Source of the DNA: Lineolata rhizophorae
Lineage: Eukaryota; Ascomycota; Dothideomycetes; Lineolatales; Lineolataceae
DNA: 33,310 nucleotides
Assembly: GCA_010093515.1 (NCBI GenBank)
Contig: MU001694.1
Span: 34,224 to 67,533 of the forward strand
Direction of reading: 5' to 3'
In this document: positions 10,832 through 21,520 of the stretch, in pieces
Position numbering within the stretch: the first letter of the stretch is position 1
How the letters are laid out: every line of letters begins with the position of its first letter
The notes under the pieces: generated by a model
The model's input: the letters and a program-made list of their open reading frames with translations, nothing else
Databases searched by the model: none
What the model was told of the DNA's origin: nothing
Position numbers and translations under genes: made by a program

Positions 10832-11429
10832 CATTCTTCCAAGTCTTATATTGGTCCATAGAAGACGGTCCTAGTTGAATAGGCAATAGTAAGGACCAAA
10901 AACAATCCAAAGCCTAATTTGCGCTCGCCCATCTCTTCTAGAAGAATAAGATTAAGTAACTCCGTGAGATGGCACTAGGGGGGTTGGCTACGAGTCAAGA
11001 CCACCTTCATCATTGAGGATAGTCAAAAGAGACAAGCAGCGTCTCGTATGCTAATTTTGGACACCATCCGTACCTTCAAGTTTGACGTACGTGCGGCCAA
11101 CAAAGTGACTACCTAAGCCGTTAGTATGGTATCGTCGAAGAAGTTCTGCCCCAAGTATAGCCTACTCGGAGAATTTAAGCCTGTTCTCGAAAATAATAAA
11201 GTACTTTATGAGGTATTCGTAGGATTTAGAGTGCGCCACCTTCCCTTATTTACGCCGAGCCGATAGTCGGCCTCGAGCTTCCCTGCTAAAATGATTCTTG
11301 GAACTCTTCTATTATAGAGCCTAAAGAAACAATTAAATAGATTAACTCCTAGAATTAAAAGTGGTCGCCTAGGTAGCTGCGACACGCAATCTAGAGCAAG
11401 GTACATGTTATCTTTAACTGATTCCGTTT

Positions 11430-11795
11430 AATTTTGTAGGCGGTTTATAGGCCTCTACAAGCGTATATAGTTTAATCTCGGAGGGTAAAATATATGCTAT
11501 TATCACTCTCCCTTGGGTTGTTATGTTTGGTTTCTGTCGAAGAGACGGCAAGAAGTCATTGATAGATTCAATAGACCTGGAGTCCGCTCTGCGTAATAGG
11601 GCATTAGTTAGGTATATTTCCATAGTCCTACGCAGAACAATGAAGCCGAATGATGCTAAAAAAAGACTTCTTGCCATCTCTCGAACAAAACTAGATGTAA
11701 CAGGCCATGGTAACCCAGCCGAAATGGCACACATTTGTCAATTGACCGGAACCTGTGTAAGTAATACTCTGGTTGCGACTTACCGTAGCATTTTC
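11430..11795. repeat. Large imperfect palindrome (fold-back element)
   Basis: The two halves are diverged inverted copies about a centre near 11611. The best arms are 11511-11557 and 11665-11710, ending in the shared GGCAAGAAGTC; inner arms at 11585-11595 and 11628-11638 have the same centre. Further matches extend outward to about 11440 and 11780. Most mismatches between the arms are C/T or G/A. As a result the plus frame 11523-11807 and the minus frame 11734-11414 give related peptides sharing IVLRRTM and TLVxAY. A fold-back MITE or a head-to-head duplicate aged by transition-biased mutation would both explain it. No target-site duplication was recognised. Confidence 0.65.
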
Positions 11796-11854
11796 AAAGC
11801 AAAATAAAAGAAACATATAACCTAGCACGTACTATTAAAGAATATTCCCCCCTC

Positions 11855-13213
11855 TCAGCGAGTTTTCTTCCCTCCAACATACTCTGTGCCCCCCCTCCTC
11901 TCACCCACGTCTCCAATAACAACACCTAAAATCCAACAATTTACTACAAAAAAGCCCAGGCCTGCCGCCCAAAGGCCCGGTACAAATGTACTCTGGCCCA
12001 AAAATTCTAGCTGAAACCCCTGCTGCAACCACACTGCTTGTCCCGCAATCCACAACGACAATGCTAGCACGCCGAGACGTCGCCGTTCTAATAAGCTTGA
12101 TCTAGGAAGATAAAACGGTAGGAAGACAAGGTACCATAGAAAGTATTGCGAAGTGCAGACTTTGTTGAACGTGACGAAAGCGAATGTCTGGGCGAGAAGT
12201 GTGGCGGGGAGGTCCTTTTTGGCCAGGGCAAGCGGGATGAGGAAGGCGGAAAGGAGGAGTTGCGGGAGGAAGGCGAGCGATTCGAGGTGGAGAGAATTGG
12301 CGGTGAAAGAGCTAGATGGAGCCGAAGAGAGGTATAGAAGAGTGTTGTACGGGGAGAAGTTGTGTCGGTGATCTAGACGAGTGAAGTGGTAGAAATAGGT
12401 GTGCTGGAGGAAGGGTCGGCCATACAGGGCATACATGGCAGTGTTGAGAAGGATGAAGGTACACAGGCTCCAGGCCACGAACATAATGCGGACGGGCGTG
12501 AAGAACGCAATCACCCTTTGAACCAAGCCGTCCCCATCACCACCGGCCAATTTCTTTTTCCCTTTCGTTCGCCTTGAACTCGAAATCGGGCCCATCCTCT
12601 CCTCATCCATCCACCACAGCACCGCTCCTCCATAAATGAACGGATAGATTTTTACATGCACCGCAAGGCCCAACAGCACGCCTGCTAGCTTTACTCTCCG
12701 TTCTAGCACCGCCCACAGCAACGCCACCACAATCGTATCTACTAGGCCCTCCGCACTACCCCTCGTGCTTATTTGCGCCACCATAGGATTCAGCAGCCAC
12801 ACAGCCGCGAAGCGCATCGCTATTTCCGTGTCCATTCCTAGCCCGCCCTTATCTTTGCTCTTGCGAAGAATCGCCGCGATTAGCACGCCCGCCACCACGT
12901 CACCCGCCGCGAATAGCACCTTGCCGAACGAGAACCATAGCCAGCGCGGGGAGCATGTCGTCGGGAACAGCAGCCAGGCGAGCAGCGGCGTATAGCGGTA
13001 GGTGTGGCGGCGGTAGGGAGTATAAGGTGGCCCTGATGTGGGAGAGGTACGTGGAGAGAGGAATCGCGCGGCATCGGTGAAGACGAGATAGTCAATGTCG
13101 GTGTACTTAATGGGGGAGAGAGTGTCTTGGACAAGGCCATAGAGGAGGAGGGCGACGCGGAGAAGTATAGCGGCGGTGATGACGCGGGTGGGAGAAGCGA
13201 AGAAAGTAGGCAT
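11855..13213 (-). CDS. GPI14: GPI mannosyltransferase 1 (PIG-M/Gpi14 family)
   Basis: Single exon, 452 residues, close to the usual length for fungal Gpi14. The enzyme adds the first alpha-1,4 mannose from dolichol-phosphate-mannose to the GPI anchor precursor in the ER lumen, an essential step. The N-terminal hydrophobic segment is followed by YTDIDY, which holds the DxD motif typical of GT-C transferases, and then by PYRRHTYRYTPLLAWLL, a family hallmark. Later family segments include FGKVLFAAGD, LLNPMVAQISTRGSAEG, VHVKIYPFIYG and VTFNKVCTSQYFLWY. Many hydrophobic stretches fit a multi-pass ER protein. A Lys/Gly-rich insert (RRTKGKKKLAGGDGDG) lies in a loop. It is transcribed divergently from the TRAX gene, with 450 bp between the two starts. 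Confidence 0.93.
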   Translation of the reverse strand: MPTFFASPTRVITAAILLRVALLLYGLVQDTLSPIKYTDIDYLVFTDAARFLSPRTSPTSGPPYTPYRRHTYRYTPLLAWLLFPTTCSPRWLWFSFGKVLFAAGDVVAGVLIAAILRKSKDKGGLGMDTEIAMRFAAVWLLNPMVAQISTRGSAEGLVDTIVVALLWAVLERRVKLAGVLLGLAVHVKIYPFIYGGAVLWWMDEERMGPISSSRRTKGKKKLAGGDGDGLVQRVIAFFTPVRIMFVAWSLCTFILLNTAMYALYGRPFLQHTYFYHFTRLDHRHNFSPYNTLLYLSSAPSSSFTANSLHLESLAFLPQLLLSAFLIPLALAKKDLPATLLAQTFAFVTFNKVCTSQYFLWYLVFLPFYLPRSSLLERRRLGVLALSLWIAGQAVWLQQGFQLEFLGQSTFVPGLWAAGLGFFVVNCWILGVVIGDVGERRGGTEYVGGKKTR

Positions 13214-13663
13214 GACGGGCGCGAGAAATGGCGGAGCCAGGCCTAATGAATTGAGTGGATTCGCCTAGGGTTAGGGCTCCAATTTTGAGGGAGAAGCCCT
13301 ATAAAAAACTCTCGCGCAGAGCCATTCTTTGGGGAGATGGTGAGTGCTGCAAATGATCTGACCCTCCTGCTGTCGTGATGTTGGCTTGGCTCCGCAAATC
13401 CAAACGGGCCCGTTCAAGTGCTGCAAATTAGATAAGCACCCCGCAACTGCCCAGCTGGGTACTACGTAGCTACCCCACGAAACGCACTACTACCTTTCAC
13501 CTTTCATCAATCTTAGTTTCAAAGCTTTCTCCCGTCTCCTCGTATCCAATTTCGAGATCGTCAACGAACAACTTGCACGCATCTTGCATACGCAACTGCA
13601 AACTTCGACTCCTCTTCCGTATCCTAAACAAAGCCCTCGACCCACCACTGTCACCACACCACA
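13214..13663. promoter_or_regulatory. Shared divergent promoter region of GPI14 and TRAX genes
   Basis: The 450-bp interval separates two outward-facing starts. It contains a telomere-like TAGGGTTAGGG at 13266-13276 and a TATA-like TATAAAAA at 13300-13307 on the plus strand. Pyrimidine-rich CTTTCACCTTTCATC-type sequence lies from 13494 toward the TRAX start. Which gene uses which element cannot be told from sequence. Confidence 0.55.
13266..13276 (+). promoter_or_regulatory. Telobox-like motif TAGGGTTAGGG
   Basis: Nearly two telomere units sit 53 bp upstream of the GPI14 start. The same 11-mer recurs at 19845-19855. In other fungi such boxes in promoters bind Myb/telobox factors (Tbf1-type); the role here is inferred. 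Confidence 0.4.
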
Positions 13664-14599
13664 ATGTCGCGCAAGCGAACCCACGGCGACATGACGGCGC
13701 CGACCTCGCCGTACACGACCATGTTTGAAGGCTTCCGCGCCGAGCTCGATGAGCATTACGACCGCCGCGAGCGCGTTATCAAAGCCTCGCGTGATCTAAC
13801 TAGCGCAAGCAAACGACTGTGCGTCGCCTCGTGGGCCCGCGTTCCCCGCAACCCTCGTCTAGCACATCACGTCCTCTAACCCCCATTGGGCACTTACAGC
13901 ATCTTCGCCTTGCAACGCACGCGCTCGCTTGCTCGGCCGCTCCCCAGCTCCGTGACCAAAGCCGCCGAGCCCCACCACGGCGCCACGGGCGCGGCCCACG
14001 ACGCCCTCGCGCTCGAGCTTTCGAACTCGCTGCGCGCCCACCGCTACGCGTGGCAGGTGTCGCCCGGCCTGCAGGAATTCGTCGAGGCGGCCACGTTCGG
14101 GCACTACTTGCGACATCAGACGCTGATGTCGTTCGACGAGGTGCAGAAACTGTGGACGGAAACCGGGGAGCAGGGCCAGGGCGGGGAAGGGATGCTGCAG
14201 TATTCGGATTACGTGCTTGGGGTGTTTGATTTGACTGGCGAGATGATGCGATGGGCGGTGTTGATGGTGGCTGTCTGGGGAAGTGCGCCTTCTCGGGTGT
14301 CGCAGCGGGACGAACCGAGCACGGGAGACGAGGACGCGGATGAAGGGGCGCCAGAAGGGTTGCGGGATGTGTTGAGGGATATGCGTGATATGCGCGCGGC
14401 GCTTGAGGCGCTCGATGTGCCCCGGGGAACGCCGTTGGCTTCGGAGATAGGCAAGAAGACGGACGTTATGAAGCAGAGTGTGGAGAAGGTGGAGAATGCG
14501 ACGTACGGTCTGGTGGTAAGGGGACGGGAGAGGCCGGAGGGATGGATGCCAGATTCGGGAGGAAGTGCAGAGGGGCGGATGGAAGTAGACAGTTATTAA
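13664..14599 (+). CDS. Translin-associated factor X (TRAX)-like protein
   Basis: Spliced model: 13664-13818 joined to 13900-14599; 284 residues. The 81-bp intron has a GTGCGT donor and a CTCTAACC branch site, and restores the family hallmark DRRERVIKASRDLTSASKR-LIFALQR. TRAX pairs with translin in the C3PO endoribonuclease, which degrades passenger strands and tRNA fragments. TRAX supplies the acidic catalytic residues. Matching acidic segments are LQEFVEAATFGHYL and YVLGVFDLTGEMMRWAV. The C-terminal third has the expected helix (DVMKQSVEKVENATYGLVVRG) plus a low-complexity acidic insert (TGDEDADEGAPEG). No translin gene lies in the window. The second half of the coding strand switches from C-rich to G-rich. 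Confidence 0.88.
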
Positions 14600-14773
14600 G
14601 GCGGTGTTGACTGCAGCACAGCTTAACGAATGATGGAATTGGTATGACTGAATTGAAGTGCCAGATGACTGGACGTGAGAGACACAATTACTGTATAGTA
14701 TCGAAATAGACAGTGAGCACTTTTAGACGATGAAACACCGGTTGTCTGTTCTAATATAGGCACCTAAATGGAT

Positions 14774-15547
14774 TTAAGAGAGCCGTGGGCTAACGATAGT
14801 TTCCGCCTTCTCGGCAAAACCTACGACCACGTCCTTTACTTGATTATAGTTAACACGGTCATCCAACCAGCCGCGCACAGCTTCGGAGCCGACCACGTTC
14901 TTGATGAACTTCGCGTATTCATTTGCATCCATACCTCGACCTGGGACCCCGAATAGGAGTGTGTCGTGTGTGAAACTGCCAATTGCTCTACCTCGTCCAT
15001 CATTGCCCCTACCTAGTTCGCAAATGGACTTCCGGAAATCATTGATTAGTCGTATGGACCTAGTCAGCCGAAATAGTAACTCCCAGAAAAATCTATCTCT
15101 CTGCGCCACGCGCAAGTTAAGTCAACGGAGCTATTCTTTCCGATGTCTAATATATGTCGAGTTAGACCAAAGGCATTTTGGTATATGGGTGTTTCCAGCT
15201 GCAAGCTTTTTAGTATTCCTGTAAATTAGTTGCACATGTTTGGACGCGTTCGCCGTGTCGCAATAGCTAGGCAAGGATCGATAGCCGTAGAGCCAGATGC
15301 ACAATTTGGGAAAGTCCTTGGCGGGCCTGGTAAGCCACATGAATGACGATTCCTTGTCTTCAAAAGAAATACCAAGGATGAGCCGTCCAGCCAGGAATGA
15401 CTGCAAGCCTGCAAGGTCAATGCCTAGAATGAATGTACTACGTATTAACACCGCAGAAGAGAAGTCGGAGGTGAGAAGTGATGGCAGGGCGCGCCGGCGC
15501 GTTGGACAATGGAGCCACTCGGGATTTCTTCGGTCCGGAGTGCCCAC
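14774..15547 (-). pseudogene. Relic of a SesB-like alpha/beta-hydrolase (N-terminal part of a fungal NLR-type gene)
   Basis: Two minus-strand frames carry pieces of one family in the right order. The upstream frame (15547-15131) has SSFMWLTRPAKDFPK then IWLYGYRSLP, resembling the MWLRD...LP...R(I/V)xxYGYDS segment. The downstream frame (15115-14774) has THDTLLFGVPGRGMD, matching the (G)I(I/L)FFGVPxRG(L/M)D segment. In intact members these flank a GHSLGG nucleophile elbow. That elbow is not readable here, and a TAG followed by a TGA separates the pieces. No start, NB-ARC domain or repeat domain is present. In fungi this esterase domain often sits at the N-terminus of STAND/NLR proteins in non-self recognition, which fits the HET gene 7 kb away. 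It lies tail-to-tail with the TRAX gene. Family assignment is by motif recall. Confidence 0.5.
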
Positions 15548-16080
15548 GTGCTGCTAGCCTCGCCTGCCCTGAACTTCTTCGACACACCGCGCGTGCATTT
15601 GCCCTCTTTGCAGCTGTGACTCGCTATTCTCCTTCAAACTGCTTCCCTTGGAAATGCACAGCCGGCCCGATAGGCACGCCGGCAGACACTATCCAACGAC
15701 CCCGCCGGGCCCAGCTTCCACAGAGCTCCTTCCCGCCGGCACTACCTGACCTCTTTTTCTGCGGACTGCCGCCGTGAACCTTCCCGTGCGCCGGCAAATA
15801 TTCTCCCACTGGAATCCATCACGATGAGCAAAGCTAGGCCTTGACGGGGAGCGAAAACGACCGACATTCCTACCTTCGCTGCTGACCACCTCCGCGAGGT
15901 ACCTGCCAAGCCAGGCGACTCTGCGACGGGCGGTCTACGCGATGAGCTGAGCGAGCGACTTCCTGTCTCACCGGATCGGAGTCACTTTTCAACGCCACCA
16001 CGAAAGCTTTTTACCCCCAAGCTCCGCTTACCTAAACGCAAGACCTTCTTCCACCTTGCCCAATTGGGTGCGCCAGGTCA
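15548..16080. other. 5' region of the PIN-like gene
   Basis: No gene is seen. The sequence becomes pyrimidine-rich toward the start codon, as usual for fungal promoters and leaders. A 10-bp palindrome CCCAATTGGG lies at 16059-16068, 12 bp before the ATG, and contains a CCAAT box on each strand. A 12-bp palindrome CGCGCCGGCGCG lies at about 15488-15499, just outside the interval. Confidence 0.45.
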
Positions 16081-19000
16081 ATGGAGGACTCATCGCCGGT
16101 ACCAAAAGACCAGTCTCCGCTGGTACGTACTAACCTATTGTCTGCGCTGTATCATGCTTAGACAAAATTTCACACTCTCGCCAACCAGCCGCCCGCTGGT
16201 GCAAACAGCTGGACATGTTTTCCTTCACCTATCTACTTGAGCATTCTCGTTTGCCTCAATGTGTGCCTGATTCGCATTGTTCCTTTGTCTGGCCTAGATC
16301 GTTTCACACCATTCCACATCGCGACGCTCCACCAACCTTTCTTCGCAAGGTGCTTATGTAGAGCCCTTTTTGTTGACTTTCTCTTCCCCAGGCTGAACGG
16401 CTTGCCCTCATGCGCATGCGGCACAACGTAGCGCAGCTGCGCGCCCGCGTGCAGGAGCGCCCAGATCCGCCGCGGCGCAAGGTCTTCAACTGCATTGTCG
16501 ACGACACTGCCTTGCTTGCGGGCGTCCGGCGTGGGAATCGGGACGGCATCAAGAAGTGGATTGCCAACGGTGCAGTCAGGCTGTTTGTCCCATTATACAG
16601 TAAGTAGCACCTAGTCACTTTATTATCTGTTTACGACGATCACGTGCTCTGCTACGAGGACGCTGGTTTTCCAAATTGTAGCGCTTTTTGACACAGTGTC
16701 TTGATAGCGCTTGAACGCCTTGATCGCCTTAAGAAGGGCAACGCCAAGGTCAATCAGGATGCCCGCGAAGCTATCCGCTGGCTCGACGAGATCACCTCCC
16801 TCCCTGAGAACGCCGCGTCTGTCACGTTGCAGGGCGGCTATGAGACTTTTGAGACCTGGTCCGAGGTCGAGAAGTACCTGCTTCCAGAGACGCTTCTCTC
16901 GCTCGACTCCGTCGAAGACGTTGATGCCGATACTCTTGAGCATGCGGACGACGACTTGAAGCATAACGAGCTCGACAACGACGACACGCTCGTTCCCACG
17001 TCGCCCGACGCCGACAAGCATGCTGATTCCGACTCCGCCGACGCGGATAACCTGCATGACATCACAGCCAGCTCACTCACGTTGCATGAAGCCTCCGACG
17101 CCGGTTCCTCCGCCGCGGCTGCGCCGCGCACCCCGCCGTCTCCACTCTCAACTTACTCGTATGCAGCAGCAGCCAGTCCGGCTGGTCACGGCGCCACAAA
17201 GCGTACGACTGGCGACCGAACTGCGTCGAAAGATAAGGGCCACACGCCGCGCCCCTCGGTCGAGAGCATCGGCTCTGGTACTGCTGGCGGAGGCAGGCTC
17301 CTCTCGCCAGTATCCCCTTCCAAGGGTTTCGTTCACACCCCGGCACACAGCCGTGGCAGCAGCGTCCATAACTACATAGGCGACACCGATGCGGCGGTCT
17401 CGGCGCCCCAGCGCCAGCATCAACCGGAGCCCGCAATCCCGCCCGCCCTCCAGTCCCTCTTCGCACACATCGTGTGGCGCATCCACGAGGCAACGGGCGG
17501 TCCTACGACTAACGGACCCGGCCCCGCCGCCGCCGCACCTGACGACGTCGTCCTCGACAACACATACATCCTATTGACGGACGATGCGGTCAAGACGGCA
17601 GCGGCAGCGCGGTTCGGGATCCGCGCGAGGGCTTCGGACAGCATGAGGGATATCGTCGCGCGAGAGGAGCGGGACTGGAAAGCGAGGACGGCTCTGTGGG
17701 AGCGGGAGATAGCAGAAATCGGCGTGAAGGGCGGGAGTGGCGCAAAAGGCGCGGGCATGGGGGGAGGGGTGAATGGCGTCGTAGGTGGGCGAGGTGGGAA
17801 GGGGAGATTGTTTGATCCGGAGGATGGCGAGGGTGGCGGCAACACTAGGAAGTGGGGTGCTATCGGTGGACACGGCGGGTATCGTGGCCGCGCTGGCTAC
17901 CGCGGACGCGGCGGCGGTGGTGCCGGCGAGAACAGGGGCCGAGGAGGCTTCAAGCCTCGCGGCGATGCCCGCAGGGTCTCACCGAAGCGACTGTTCGACC
18001 CCAACGAGGGCGAGGATGTCCATGGCCGTTCGAACGGCGGACATTCGCCCGAGCGCAAGGGTAGTGCGCGCGGCGGTGCGGGCTTCAAGCGTGGATCCCC
18101 ACGCGGTCGGCTCCGGACGCCGGGGTCGCCGCGGTTGATGAAGAGGAGCGAGGAGCCTGTGAAGATGGTGCGCTCGTTGAGCGTCGAGGCCGAGGAGCTG
18201 GGCTCGCCGGCAAATGATGTGAGGGGGTTCGATGTGTCGGATCTGGATGAGGACGAGGGTGGGAGTGAGAATGGCGAAGAGGACACAGGGGCTGGTAAGG
18301 GGGTTGGTGGTATAGATGGAAGTGCCAAGGGCGTCGCGGACGATGTTAAGACTAAGAAGACCGTCTCCGATGCGTCTGAAGAGGATGATAGCGATGAGGA
18401 CGATGAGGAAGTTGTCGTCTTCCAGCGGCGCTCTTTCCCGTCCGCGCTGGCTCCCGCGCCATATACGCTGTCGTCTTCCAAGCGTAAACATCGCCCGCTT
18501 TCGGGTGCGACTCCGCAGACCGCCCCTGCTGCCGCTGAGAATGGCCATGCTACTATAACCAATGCTACGGACGCCACGGCTGTGACGACAGACATCAACA
18601 CAGTCACCAACGCTACCGCAGTTTCTCCAACCCACGCTCAGAGCCCTCGCCTGAAGACCGCTCGCCCGCGCTCCCACCACTTCGAGAATCCAAAGCACGC
18701 ATCCAACTCCCTGCAGCGCGTCGTGCTCGACCCCAACGAGTTCGCGCGCCGCGGCGACAGTGACGCCGCCAATGCCCCACCCGCGGAGGCACCGCACACG
18801 CACCAGGCGTCGCGACCGTCGACCACGCATTCGCATCCGCACGGCGGCGCGACTCATCGCGGCGGAGGCACTCGCGAAGGGGGAGCCGGCACTCGGGCTC
18901 CCCGAGCTCCGCGCGGCGCCGGCCGGGGCGCAGCCGGTAGCTTCCACCACAAGGGCGGCGGGCACTATCAGCCGCCGCGGGGCGGCCGCGGCCGTGGCGA

Positions 19001-19202
19001 GAGGCGCGATTCGAACGCCGGAGCGGGAGCGGGAGGTGTTGCTACTACCACTACGGCAGCGGCGCAGACGGCGGACAAGGGCAAGGTGGAGGAGCCGATC
19101 GATCCGAATTCGTTTGCGCGACCGGCGCCGAGGGGTGGGTGGGGTGGGAACAACGGGTGGGTTGGGGGCGCGGGAAGGAGGAAGTTGTGGGAGCCTAGTT
19201 AA
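16081..19202 (+). CDS. Large PIN-like domain protein with RG/RGG-rich low-complexity tail
   Basis: Spliced model: 16081-16122, 16392-16599, 16708-19202; 914 residues. The first exon codes for 14 residues (MEDSSPVPKDQSPL) and ends at GTACGT; intron 1 is long (269 bp), so an extra small exon is possible. Intron 2 (108 bp, GTAAGT donor) joins RLFVPLY to TLERLDRLKKGN. Residues 45-130 look like a PIN-type fold: FNCIVDDTALLAG with paired Asp51-Asp52, GAVRLFVPLYTLERLDRLKKG, NQDAREAIRWLDEI and the EVEKYLLPETLLS end. PIN domains are Mg-dependent RNases or inactive RNA-binding folds; activity here is not shown. The remaining 750 residues are mostly low complexity: RGRAGYRGRGGGGAGENRGRGG-type RG repeats around 475-495, acidic Ser/Asp-rich stretches near 590 (DASEEDDSDEDDEE), and a second RG block near 800. 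The motif (R)LFDP(E/N)xGE occurs near 450 and 510 and LDPNEFARR/IDPNSFARP near 755 and 880. It is likely an RNA-associated protein (inference). Confidence 0.8.
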
Positions 19203-21520
19203 AGGGACTTGGCGGAGAGCCACTAGATGTGGGCTTTTACGCGACTTACTTTATTGTACTGGGCATGAGGTGCAGCGTTGGTGCTGGCTTGGTTGGGTCC
19301 GAAAGGGCACCGGTGCAATGGAGAACAGAGCAAGGGCGAAAGCACGGCTAGGCTGAATGCTTATGGCGGGTTGTGTCTTTTCTCCGGTCATCTTCCTTTG
19401 GGTTTTGCTCTCGGTCGCCCCTTCAGCCTGGCCTGCTACCTAATACCTAGGCATACCTGCCTAACCCCTTATTTCCCCCCTCTGGCCACTACTCGGTCGA
19501 TTCCGGAAGCGTACGCGGTGGGTAGAAGGAAGCACGACAAAGCTTTGAACAGGGCGCTGGACTGCACGATCTACACCCTCTTTTCGGATGAAATGGCTGC
19601 TAAATGCCTGGTGTGTGTTTCGACCTCGGGAGACGTGCTGGGACGGTTCGAACCCCTAGATCTTGTCTGAGGAGTCGAGCACCGCGTCTTTTTATTTTGG
19701 CTGTTTGGTTCTGCTTTTGCGATGGGGATGGAGCTGGGGGATACGTGCAATGAAGTAGTTGACAGAGATGGGACGGGGTGGAGTGTTTGTGTTGGAGAGG
19801 GGATGGTGCTTCGGTCGATGGGGTGAACTCAAATTGCGACTCCCTAGGGTTAGGGTGGGCGGAAGTGGATTCTAGAAATTGCTACTTTCAGAAGCTTCAA
19901 AGGCGGATTTCTGGAGCGAGCGAGGCTGGGGGGGATGAAGTGGGGTGGACAGTGCTTCTAATGGCGGGTCTTGCGGTCTGTGCGGTTGGTTTTGTTTGCT
20001 TTGCCGGGGGAGATCTGAGAGGTGGGTGATTAGAGTTTAACACTGAGTGGGAGTGGCTAAATTGAGAGCACAGGGACGAGGTTTGGAGTTTCTCTGCTTT
20101 TCTTTTTTCTGAAATGGAAATAAATAAATAAAAAATGGATTGAGTTCTTTTTCATCAGTACTTTCTGTCGATTCCCTAGGGTATGTTAAGAGGAAATGAC
20201 GTGGAGAAGAAATGGCAATTGGTTTAGTTTTACTTCGTTTGACTTTCCCTTCCAGCCACAGTGCGCCGTTCCATGGAGGCTAAGTTCTCACGTGAACAAG
20301 TGGTGTGGTCAATGGCTGTTGGTGTTTGACCTCATTACTAGCAAGAGGAGGTCACTGGTTCTGCAACCTTAGCTGATGAAGTATAGCTACCCTTATTGAG
20401 GATATATTTCGGATTTCTGGCATTCCCATATAGTCGACTCAATAAAGCAGAAAGTCTTATTCTCCCTCGGTAACTAAAGGGCAGTCGGTACACCTGGCCG
20501 AGGCATCAGAATGATTAATTAGAAAAGATCTAGCTTTGCTATCCAAGGCCTGAGTCTCCTGCACACCCAACGAGCGCACACCGCACGGTCCTATCCAAAT
20601 AAAAGAGATACATTCATTCCGCACTCAATCGCATTATCGCTATATCTCTTGACGAAGATGTCCCGGACACCAGGTATATCGTGGCCATAGTCTGAAGTCT
20701 GTCTCATCAACTGATTGCGAATTCCTTGTACTTTGTCAACTTTCTTCGTATGCTCTGCGTCAAAAGCGTGCCTGGATAAGCGGGCACTCCCGCACGACCT
20801 TTGCCACTTACCAGCGAACGTTCCCATTTCGGAGTTCGATTTCATGATTGGAAGATTGCCATGCTTTCTCTCGATTCAAATTCACGCATGGCAATTTACA
20901 CTATCGACTCTGCGGAAAGCATCCTATGTAGTACTCGGTTTTTCAAACCTAAGATAGAAAACCTATCGAAACCATTCCCGCCACGTGTGTCGTGTCTCTA
21001 CCAATCATCAATTACTACGGTCTATAGCTGGAAACGTAATGGTGCTCAAAGGTTATTCAGCTAGTGTAGATGCCGTAGCGCTTGTGGTGCCTCACGCTTA
21101 AGTTCAACTGCACGGTGCTTTCAACTGAGAATCCATCTTGCCAACATCATATTGAGTATTTAAGTTCTGTCTGGTCCGGCCATCTAGTCGTTGGAAATAT
21201 TCGACAGGAATGCTAAAATGTGCGACACAAACTTCGTCCTTTTGAGACGCTGATACGGAAGGGATCTCGTCCATGTGCCTCTGAATGGAGACCAGCGGGA
21301 ATGTTCGACGGGCCACATTCGTAGTTGCGGGATGTAAGAGATCATGCCTGAAATCGTTTCGCATCGTTCGGGAACATCGGCTTCAACGGAACTGAGAAGG
21401 TTTGGAAGGCTGAGGGATCCACAGTGGGATGGACAAGAGCTTCGGTCATTTTCTGGCTGTTCTCTTCTCAGAATTCGTTTGCTAAGTCCGAACAAGAATA
21501 GAATTAGCCGCTCGCGTAGT
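19203..21520. other. Intergenic; 3' region of the PIN-like gene, no gene supported
   Basis: The first few hundred bases continue G-rich and should hold the PIN-like gene's 3' UTR. A telomere-like TAGGGTTAGGG lies at 19845-19855. An A-rich run with AATAAATAAATAAA near 20116-20132 could serve as a polyadenylation signal on the plus strand. Minus frames at 20845-20591 and 21495-21104 are open but unrecognised. They might be 3' exons of the zinc-ribbon ORF, but no acceptable intron joins them. Confidence 0.4.

Larger units (their letters stand above)
9600..11429. other. Gene-poor, A+T-richer stretch; probably decayed repeat DNA
   Basis: No frame longer than about 66 codons and no recognisable domain was found. 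The composition is rich in CTA/TAG and TTA/TAA words, unlike the flanking gene blocks. Two clean hairpins are present at 10357-10374 and 10794-10831. A last piece at 11040-11410 has patchy coding-like texture without an identifiable family. Old repeat sequence eroded by mutation is the simplest reading but is inference. Confidence 0.4.

Noticed and set aside
11206-11406. Patchy coding texture, possibly an eroded element
   Set aside because: Translations on both strands were read, but no family could be named, so it is only mentioned as part of the gene-poor stretch.
15488-15499. 12-bp palindrome CGCGCCGGCGCG
   Set aside because: Expected by chance often enough in G+C-rich DNA; no supporting context.
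17897-18610. 237-codon Ser/Pro-rich minus frame
   Set aside because: Shadow of the acidic and RG-rich parts of the PIN-like protein.
17979-19223. 414-codon minus-strand frame opposite the PIN-like gene
   Set aside because: It is Arg/Ser/Ala-rich, has no domain, and mirrors the G+C-rich coding strand; a composition artefact.
19643-19656. GGTTCGAACCC word resembling a tRNA T-loop (B box)
   Set aside because: No A box, acceptor stem or D arm is found upstream, and the T-stem pairing fails at the third pair. A similar word near 30089 fails likewise.
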